Positions 34,668 to 40,299 of a stretch of 40,299 bases of DNA are shown here, one piece after another (within the stretch, counting starts at the first letter, position 1; each line of letters begins with the position of its first letter). This stretch comes from Pseudomonadales bacterium. Its GTDB lineage: Bacteria; Pseudomonadota; Gammaproteobacteria; Pseudomonadales; JANQJO01. The position numbers were made by a program, and so were the translations under genes. The stretch is taken from assembly GCA_028281605.1 (NCBI GenBank), contig JANQJO010000083.1, positions 1 through 40,299 of the forward strand, given 5' to 3'. The notes under the pieces are model-generated. The model saw only the letters and a list, made by a program, of their open reading frames with translations, made no database searches and was not told the origin of the DNA.

Positions 34668-35801
34668 ATGATTGATGTTATTTTCTCCGTGCGTGCTAAA
34701 TTCATTTTTATATTAACATTCATACTGTTACTATCTGGCTGTTCAGCTGAAGATAGTATTTTTAACTCTATGGTTGCAAAAATCGTAGGTCCAATCAGCG
34801 TCAATGATGCACAAATGCAAGAACAAGCTAACAAAGTAGTCAGTCCCTCACTCGAAGGTCTATGGATGTTTTATGAAGACGGTTATGAAAGTGTCACTTA
34901 CACCATAACAGATAACTCCCCAATAACAGAGGATTTTCTAAGAGAGAGAAAACAAGACCCTCACTCTAGCAGAATGACTTTTGCAATCAAACAAAACCCT
35001 CTAGACGGTTCTTACGCTGTTATATTCGATTTAGAAAAGTATCAGAAAGATATCGCGGCAGGAGCTGAATTAGATTTTTCCGAATATGAAGACAGTTTTA
35101 CATTAGAAGCTGATACTCTAACATTTCCTCCAACCCTAATGCCCGGTGGTTTTTTAGTACCGGCAGTAACAGCCACTGTCACTACAAACAATCTGATTTC
35201 ATTTGATTCTACCGTAGTCGAATCCATCACGTCGAACACTTACACCCAAAACCTAACAGAATTAGGAGAGAACAGTGAAGACTATGGCTTAGCACCGGGA
35301 GAGGAGCTTGAAGTCAGTGAAAAATTTGAGCAAAAATTTACAGGATCACGCAATGCTGTCAAAATTTCAAATGATATCAAGCCGATAGGTAGAATACAGC
35401 ATGGTGATACTTTAGAAGATATTTACTCTTTTCGTATGACCAAAGGAGAAAGTAACGGTTACTTCAAATTCAAAGCTAGAACAAACAGTGGCTATATTTC
35501 TATGAAAGAAATTGACGAAGGCGGCCCTTCCTATATGAAAATCAAGAGAGATGGTGACAGAAACGTCTACTCTAATATCTCACCAGACAAACTGACTGAA
35601 GCCATAGAAGGCAACCCACAGCTAAATTTGGTGATGTCTTTACTCGACTTTCAGCCCCTTGGCCAAGGTGGCTTATTAGATGTTCAATTGATCAACGTCA
35701 GCATAGATACCTATCAAATAGATTTCACTACGAAAGAAGACATGACCGATGAAACTGAAGTGCCAACCGCAGGAAAGATCATGATCTTACTGATCCCATA
35801 A
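34668..35801 (+). CDS. Hypothetical lipoprotein
   Basis: 377 residues, not recognised. A lipobox (LLSGC, C25) follows a hydrophobic signal peptide. The mature part is acidic and beta-rich by look (many alternating Thr/Val/Ile stretches such as FLVPAVTATVTTNNLISFDS), with no known motif. A good ribosome site (AAAGGGAA) lies ahead of ATG 34668. It is preceded by a very A+T-rich 187-base gap that could hold its own promoter. Function not assigned. Confidence 0.7.
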   Translation: MIDVIFSVRAKFIFILTFILLLSGCSAEDSIFNSMVAKIVGPISVNDAQMQEQANKVVSPSLEGLWMFYEDGYESVTYTITDNSPITEDFLRERKQDPHSSRMTFAIKQNPLDGSYAVIFDLEKYQKDIAAGAELDFSEYEDSFTLEADTLTFPPTLMPGGFLVPAVTATVTTNNLISFDSTVVESITSNTYTQNLTELGENSEDYGLAPGEELEVSEKFEQKFTGSRNAVKISNDIKPIGRIQHGDTLEDIYSFRMTKGESNGYFKFKARTNSGYISMKEIDEGGPSYMKIKRDGDRNVYSNISPDKLTEAIEGNPQLNLVMSLLDFQPLGQGGLLDVQLINVSIDTYQIDFTTKEDMTDETEVPTAGKIMILLIP

Positions 35802-35834
35802 ACAAAACCACATGAAACACAATCAGAGCTAAGG

Positions 35835-36176
35835 AGGTGTTCAAGCACACAATTTAGCAACCAGCCCACGTTTCTCGGCTCAATTTGGGAGTCTGTTGTA
35901 TTCTCTGAATTAAGAAAAGCATTAATGCTGATGAAATTTTCACCACTCATTTGATTTTATCGTGACAATCAACAAACTGAAGTCAATTTTTTGCTGATGC
36001 GTAATGGGGAAACTGATATGGTAGAATGTAAATGGCATGAAGTGCCCACCACACGAGATTACCGGCCAATGAATACACTCATCATGTACCTAAGGAACGA
36101 GCACGAAATAAATTCCCTGAATTCACTAAAACCAATACCTTCATTATTTGCCACGCACGCCTTCACCAAAATCTAA
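35835..36176 (+). pseudogene. Decayed C-terminal fragment of a DUF4143-type AAA ATPase
   Basis: One frame reads FLGSIWESVVFSELRKALML, then an in-frame TGA (35952-35954), then FYRDNQQTEVNFLLMRNGET and VECKWHEVPTTRDYRPMN to a TAA. This matches the DUF4143 tail of archaeal-type AAA ATPases: the G-x-x-x-E-x-x-V-x-x-E-L pattern and the nuclease-like Y-W/R-D ... E-V-D-F ... E-x-K-W pattern. The ATPase N-terminus is absent. Here the Asp of EVDF is Asn (EVNF). So it is a remnant, probably of a gene that was inserted and lost. The last four bases overlap the convergent Cys-rich gene. Confidence 0.65.
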
Positions 36177-37501
36177 ATATCCAAACAAGCAGCCTCACAT
36201 TCCTTCTCATTGGAAAACAATTTATGACCTTCCGCATCACAACCACTAATGACTTGACACTGACCGTCAATTTTCCCCCAACCTAACACAGCATCACACA
36301 AACCAAAATCCACGCCTTTCAAATCAACACAGGCAGGATTCTCACATTGCCAACCACACTGACTACCAAACTCAGGACAAACACCATGACCCACACATTC
36401 AATATGCACAAAATCATTGCCCTCTAAATTACAATCAATGCTGCGATCACATGTCCCATCATCGTGACAAAGCCCATCATTAGCGCAATATTGATCCGCA
36501 TTACAATCAAGATTCGAAGCACATTGAGTTCGACACACACCTGGAGCATCTGCAATTAACTCCGGCGTATCACACACCAAGCCCGGTTGACAACGCTCAA
36601 AAAACCAAGGCAAGGTAAAACCATTACAAGAAACCCCTTCACCCACAAAAGGCACACAAGCCATTAAACCCTCTTCGGTCTGCCGACACCAATTTCCTGC
36701 CGGACACTCTTCATCAGTCGCACAAATCGCCTGCGTTTTAGCAGCCGGTAAAAACATCTGTGTAGCCACAACTTCATTCTCAACCATGCCCTCATTTCTA
36801 CTGATAACAGGCCTACGTTTAAATCTACCACTGACCAATAAATCACCTGCAGAAAAAGCTCGTGTGGCTTGTTCAAGCTGCTCATCGGTAGCGCCTATAC
36901 CACCTAAGTCAAAGCCAGACAGAGTAAAATTAAAACGCCAATTTAATACGTGGGCATCAGTAGAAAAGCACGGTGCGGTAATACAGCGAATACCATTATC
37001 AGCCAAGCGCATATAAAACCCACGTGGTGCATTATCAGTAGCCGAACCCCATGCATTTTTGACAACCAACTCACCGAATCTGCCAAACCCCTCAAACTTA
37101 ACAACTTGCAAGCTTCCCTCAACCACCACAACAGAAGCCTGAATTTGCAGATCCCCTCCCAAGGCATCCCAATCTATATTAGCCACATAACACTCAGGTG
37201 CCCAACGGCCATCAACACAAGTAGTTAAGCGCCGATTCACCGCTTTTACAAAAAAGCCTCCACAATGCGGCGAAGGACATGCTCGCAAATCGGGCCTGAT
37301 CGTAAAAAATGCCTGAGAGGCAAATCTCGACTTAGACTTAATAGCCTTTGTAACAGAGAGATTATCTTTTTGCTTGAGTTGCGCACTTGCTCCTCGCGTT
37401 TCTTCTGGAGATAGATAAACTGATACAGCCACATTTGGCAACACAACAATAAACATTGTTACTAAACATAAAATTAAAGCCTGTTCTGTGATGAGTTTCA
37501 T
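36173..37501 (-). CDS. Secreted Cys-rich protein, DUF6748-like N-terminal domain
   Basis: 442 residues from ATG 37501 (TTG 37528 also in frame). A signal peptide (about 1-28, LILCLVTMFIVVLPNVAVS) indicates export. The segment FFTIRPDLRACPSPHCGGFF ... VDGRWAPECYVANID resembles DUF6748. The last 185 residues contain 24 Cys in short spaced pairs (for example DEECPAGNWC, SNLDCNADQYCANDGLC), and end GQCQVISGCDAEGHKLFSNE then CEAAC, a pattern like the Kunitz-type end with its third disulfide. Such mixed Cys-rich tails are common in exported proteins of myxobacteria and relatives, from memory. Extracellular disulfide-stabilised binding protein is the best guess; the role is unknown. Confidence 0.7.
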   Translation of the reverse strand: MKLITEQALILCLVTMFIVVLPNVAVSVYLSPEETRGASAQLKQKDNLSVTKAIKSKSRFASQAFFTIRPDLRACPSPHCGGFFVKAVNRRLTTCVDGRWAPECYVANIDWDALGGDLQIQASVVVVEGSLQVVKFEGFGRFGELVVKNAWGSATDNAPRGFYMRLADNGIRCITAPCFSTDAHVLNWRFNFTLSGFDLGGIGATDEQLEQATRAFSAGDLLVSGRFKRRPVISRNEGMVENEVVATQMFLPAAKTQAICATDEECPAGNWCRQTEEGLMACVPFVGEGVSCNGFTLPWFFERCQPGLVCDTPELIADAPGVCRTQCASNLDCNADQYCANDGLCHDDGTCDRSIDCNLEGNDFVHIECVGHGVCPEFGSQCGWQCENPACVDLKGVDFGLCDAVLGWGKIDGQCQVISGCDAEGHKLFSNEKECEAACLDI

Positions 37502-37746
37502 ACGATAATGGATCCTATATTCATTCAACTTAAATTTATCAATTATCTACATAAAAATAAAAAATATTGAGTACACTGTATTATTTCACTCAAAATCAAA
37601 CACTCATTAACAACCAGTGTCTCAACAAAATCATCACTAATCAACACCTAAAACTAAAATACCCAGAGCTTGACAACGAAAGGAAGTCTTTATCATTTTT
37701 ATTTTTTATTATTTGAATATTGACCGACCCATAAAGGCACTAAGGC

Positions 37747-39291
37747 CTAAACAATCGGCCCTGCCGCCTTAACTACTTCAGATACATCATATTTTTCAAA
37801 ATTAACCGCAAACTGCTGAGCCAACTCCTTAGCACGGGCATCATAAACACTGGGGTTATCCCATGTATTACGAGGGTTGAGCAAAGCATCATCCAAGCCA
37901 GGCACATGCACCGGAACATCCAAATTAATAATATCAAGCCGTTGAGTTTCTGCATGGTCAAGCTGACCTGACAAAATAGCATCTATCACTGCACGGGTAG
38001 TTGGAATAGAAAAACGATGTCCCACACCATAAGGCCCCTTAGTCCAACCTGTATTGACCAAGTACACTTGCGTATTAAACTCTTCAATTCTTTTCATCAA
38101 TAACTCAGCATAATCTTTCGCAGGCCTTGGGAAAAAAGGCGCCCCAAAACAAGTACTAAAGGTAGATTTAATGCCCGTCCCCTGCCCCATTTCTGTGGAA
38201 CCAACCAAAGCAGTATAACCACTTAGAAAATGATACGCACCCGCCTCTTTGCTCAACTTAGCAACAGGAGGTAACACACCGTTTAAATCACAAGTTAAGA
38301 AAACAGCATATTTAGGTTCCCCTGCTCTATTGGCCACAACCCGCTTTTGAACATGCTCCAATGGGTAAGAGGTACGCCCATTTTGAGTCAAACTGGTATC
38401 GGCAAAATCAAGACTCCTAAACTCTGGGTCAATCGCAACATTTTCTACCACGCTACCAAATTTAATCGCATCCCATATAATAGGTTCATTTTCTTGGCTC
38501 AAATTAATGGTTTTGGCATAACAACCACCTTCCATATTAAACACACCACCCTTCGCCCAACCATGTTCATCATCACCTATAAGAAAACGCTTAGGATCAG
38601 CAGATAAAGTCGTCTTGCCCGTACCAGACAAACCAAAAAACAACGCCACACTATCATCCTCACCCACATTGGCTGAACAATGCATTGGCAACACCGCTTT
38701 CTCTGGCAAAAGAAAATTTTGTACTGAAAACATCGCTTTTTTCATCTCACCAGCATAATCCATGCCCGCAATTAATACTTTTCGCAGGGAAAAATGAATG
38801 ATGACACAGGCCTCACTGGCCGTACCATGCTTACCAGGTTCACAATGAAATCCTGGAACATGCAAAATTCGCCACTCTTTTTTGACCTTAGGATTATACA
38901 GATGAGGTCGGATAAACATATTATTAGCAAATAATTGATGCCACGCCTTTTGTGTCGTGACACGTAAGGGTAAATAATGGTCTTCATCAGCCCCCACGTG
39001 CAAGTGTGAAACGAATTGATCACGAGCACTTAAAAAGCTCTCAACCTCTTTCCATAAGCCTTCAAATCGCTCAGCAGAGAATGGACGGTTAATTGGACCC
39101 CAATCAATATTATCACAGGTGCTGGGCTCCTCTACAATAAAACGATCCTTTGGGGAACGCCCAGTACGGTTGCCTGTAGTGACTACCAAAGATCCATTAT
39201 TCGCTAAACGACCTTCCTTTCTTTGCACTGCCATCTCTATTAAATAAGTAGGGCTAATATCTTGATATAAAACTGGTTTTTGATTACTCAT
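37747..39291 (-). CDS. pckA: Phosphoenolpyruvate carboxykinase (ATP)
   Basis: PckA converts oxaloacetate and ATP to PEP, CO2 and ADP, the entry to gluconeogenesis. Signatures: [21 protein letters not shown] (catalytic Lys), [10 protein letters not shown] (metal His), P-loop [18 protein letters not shown] (metal Asp) and NGRTSYPL (Arg). The 514 residues equal the normal length. Start ATG 39291. The 277-base upstream region contains an 11-bp perfect inverted repeat. It stands alone on the minus strand. Confidence 0.97.
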   Translation of the reverse strand: MSNQKPVLYQDISPTYLIEMAVQRKEGRLANNGSLVVTTGNRTGRSPKDRFIVEEPSTCDNIDWGPINRPFSAERFEGLWKEVESFLSARDQFVSHLHVGADEDHYLPLRVTTQKAWHQLFANNMFIRPHLYNPKVKKEWRILHVPGFHCEPGKHGTASEACVIIHFSLRKVLIAGMDYAGEMKKAMFSVQNFLLPEKAVLPMHCSANVGEDDSVALFFGLSGTGKTTLSADPKRFLIGDDEHGWAKGGVFNMEGGCYAKTINLSQENEPIIWDAIKFGSVVENVAIDPEFRSLDFADTSLTQNGRTSYPLEHVQKRVVANRAGEPKYAVFLTCDLNGVLPPVAKLSKEAGAYHFLSGYTALVGSTEMGQGTGIKSTFSTCFGAPFFPRPAKDYAELLMKRIEEFNTQVYLVNTGWTKGPYGVGHRFSIPTTRAVIDAILSGQLDHAETQRLDIINLDVPVHVPGLDDALLNPRNTWDNPSVYDARAKELAQQFAVNFEKYDVSEVVKAAGPIV

Positions 39292-39351
39292 TGGGTTTTT
39301 TACTCGCGTGGTATGTGAAATAACGAAGAAACGCTGCCATGCCCGTCATAC

Positions 39352-39394
39352 TAAAATGTATTATTGAAATAACAAACTTTCTGAATACATTTTA
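39352..39394. promoter_or_regulatory. 11-bp inverted repeat upstream of pckA
   Basis: TAAAATGTATT (39352-39362) and AATACATTTTA (39384-39394) are perfect complements with a 21-base spacer, about 60-100 bases ahead of the pckA ATG. It could be an operator pair or a weak hairpin. No known regulator consensus was recognised. Confidence 0.35.
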
Positions 39395-39506
39395 ATCAGT
39401 TCTATCGTTCAACGAAAAGCATTATGCCAAAAAAAAACACGAAAAGCTAAACTCGTCTGTAACACTTTGAAAAACAGCTGAAATGATGAGCAAATCAGTT
39501 GAAAAG

Positions 39507-39531
39507 GTGAGTAAAACCGAACTTTGCTCAC
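39507..39531. terminator. Small hairpin downstream of the pseudokinase gene
   Basis: GTGAGTAAA (39507-39515) and TTTGCTCAC (39523-39531) pair at eight of nine positions plus one G-T wobble, with a 7-base loop, about 40 bases after the kinase-like stop on the minus strand. No U tract follows, so it is only a candidate. Confidence 0.25.
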
Positions 39532-39568
39532 TCCTCTATTATCTTATAACTAACGTATTAACTACTTA

Positions 39569-40299
39569 CTAATTCGCTTTCGTTTCATCAAATCCAGTGG
39601 TTTCGGTTAGTTTCGTATAACACTCTACCAGTACATTTTCAACTTCCAATATGCTAGGCCTATCTTGCGGAAGATTTGAACAACAACGCTCTATCAAAGA
39701 ACTCAAGTCGCCCCTAACTTTTTGCGGGAAGTCTTCATTCTTAAATGAAGCAAGCTGCATACCACAGTGTATTTCATTCATCGCTTTCGCCTGCCTCACC
39801 CAGTTAGATTCGTACTGCCATTTTTTGCCCATACTCTGCCCCATTAATAACTCACAGGCTACCAACCCAAAGCAATAAATATCCGCCCGACTGTCACCCT
39901 GATAACCCTCAAAACATTCCGGTGGCATATAATGGAATGCTGAATCAAACCCAATAGTGCGCACCGATTTAGTACCACTTAGAAAACTCTCAATTGCCGC
40001 TTGATCAAAGCCATTAAGATACACCTCTACTACATCAGGTTTCTCATCACCACTGCTTTCTTTTTTATACCTACAATAAATATTCTCCGGACACAAATAC
40101 TGATAAATTATCCCAACCCTATGGATTCTTTCTAAAAGCTGAGCAAGCTGAATCACTATAGATAATTTTTTTTCAAACTCAATCTTACCAACTGCATTCT
40201 CAATAAAATACTTAAAACTGATGCGCTCCTCACTTTCCGTTGATACACCACCCAATGTCAATAATAATCCTGTTTTTGGATTTTTCAAAGCCTGCATCA
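39569..40299 (-). CDS. Protein-kinase-like C-lobe lacking catalytic residues (pseudokinase), partial
   Basis: At least 242 residues; the first visible Met (40297) is two bases from the window edge and the kinase N-lobe is missing, so the gene probably starts outside. The visible part is a Ser/Thr kinase C-lobe: LAQLLERIHRVGIIYQYLCPEN, then VYLNGFDQA, HYMPPECFEG, SRADIYCFGLVACELLMG and PQDRPS. The catalytic loop HRDLKPEN reads YQYLCPEN (His, Arg, Asp, Lys all changed; 65-72) and DFG reads GFD (96-98), while the structural Asp of helix F and the final Arg are kept. So it should not phosphorylate by the usual chemistry. It might be one end of a larger multi-domain signalling protein. Confidence 0.72.
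   Translation of the reverse strand, partial: MQALKNPKTGLLLTLGGVSTESEERISFKYFIENAVGKIEFEKKLSIVIQLAQLLERIHRVGIIYQYLCPENIYCRYKKESSGDEKPDVVEVYLNGFDQAAIESFLSGTKSVRTIGFDSAFHYMPPECFEGYQGDSRADIYCFGLVACELLMGQSMGKKWQYESNWVRQAKAMNEIHCGMQLASFKNEDFPQKVRGDLSSLIERCCSNLPQDRPSILEVENVLVECYTKLTETTGFDETKAN

Noticed and set aside
36950..37228. 92-codon plus-strand ORF inside the Cys-rich gene
   Set aside because: Opposite-strand shadow of a gene with a signal peptide and patterned Cys; its own sequence shows no domain.

Overview
The window looks like chromosome of an A+T-rich gammaproteobacterium, probably in or near the marine Oceanospirillales/Pseudomonadales. The grounds are a fimT-pilV-pilW minor pilin cluster, phoB-phoR behind dtd, argC followed by a DUF6776-type gene and a bactofilin, a fabA-fabB pair, ATP-dependent pckA, and an HsbA/HsbR-like partner-switching pair. 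I found no rRNA, tRNA or CRISPR array and no complete insertion sequence. This lineage call is inference from gene content and order.

Left part (1-5.3 kb, all minus strand): a truncated IS630-type transposase remnant lies directly downstream of fimT-pilV-pilW. Next come phoR and phoB, with a well-formed Pho box in the phoB promoter, and then dtd. A 5.1-5.8 kb gap holds a 28-bp perfect inverted repeat (MITE/REP-like) and a perfect DnaA box. Middle-left (5.8-14.1 kb): a plus-strand TPR plus 2-oxoglutarate oxygenase gene faces a minus-strand series argC, DUF6776, bactofilin, STAS protein, receiver-PP2C-ATPase. Two tandem plus-strand paralogues follow argC divergently. They carry pseudo-receiver domains in which the phospho-accepting Asp is Ser.

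Centre (14.6-20.3 kb, plus strand): fabA-fabB, an imperfect 27-bp inverted repeat, and a curli locus. The curli locus has a CRP-like site, a sigma-54-like promoter, one long curlin with about 22 half-repeats, a strong terminator, then csgE, csgF and csgG. CsgG is unusual: it carries a C-terminal DamX-like SPOR domain, and two of the three residues that form the channel constriction in E. coli are Ala. CsgF has Leu at its own constriction position.

The most striking region is 20.2-30.3 kb on the minus strand, downstream of serB: two overlapping, fully open NRPS-like genes of 1,943 and 1,405 codons. All five condensation/epimerisation domains lack the second (catalytic) His of HHxxxDG. The only carrier domain has Trp in place of the phosphopantetheine Ser. 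Both adenylation domains have lost core motifs. There is no thioesterase and no second carrier. This reads as a pseudo-NRPS pair kept as protein rather than an assembly line.

Right part (31.6-40.3 kb): divergent from serB are a HAMP-containing class III adenylate cyclase gene, two lipoprotein genes and a decayed DUF4143-type fragment. On the minus strand are a secreted Cys-rich protein, pckA, and the C-terminal part of a protein-kinase-like gene whose catalytic loop and DFG motif are lost (pseudokinase), cut by the window edge.
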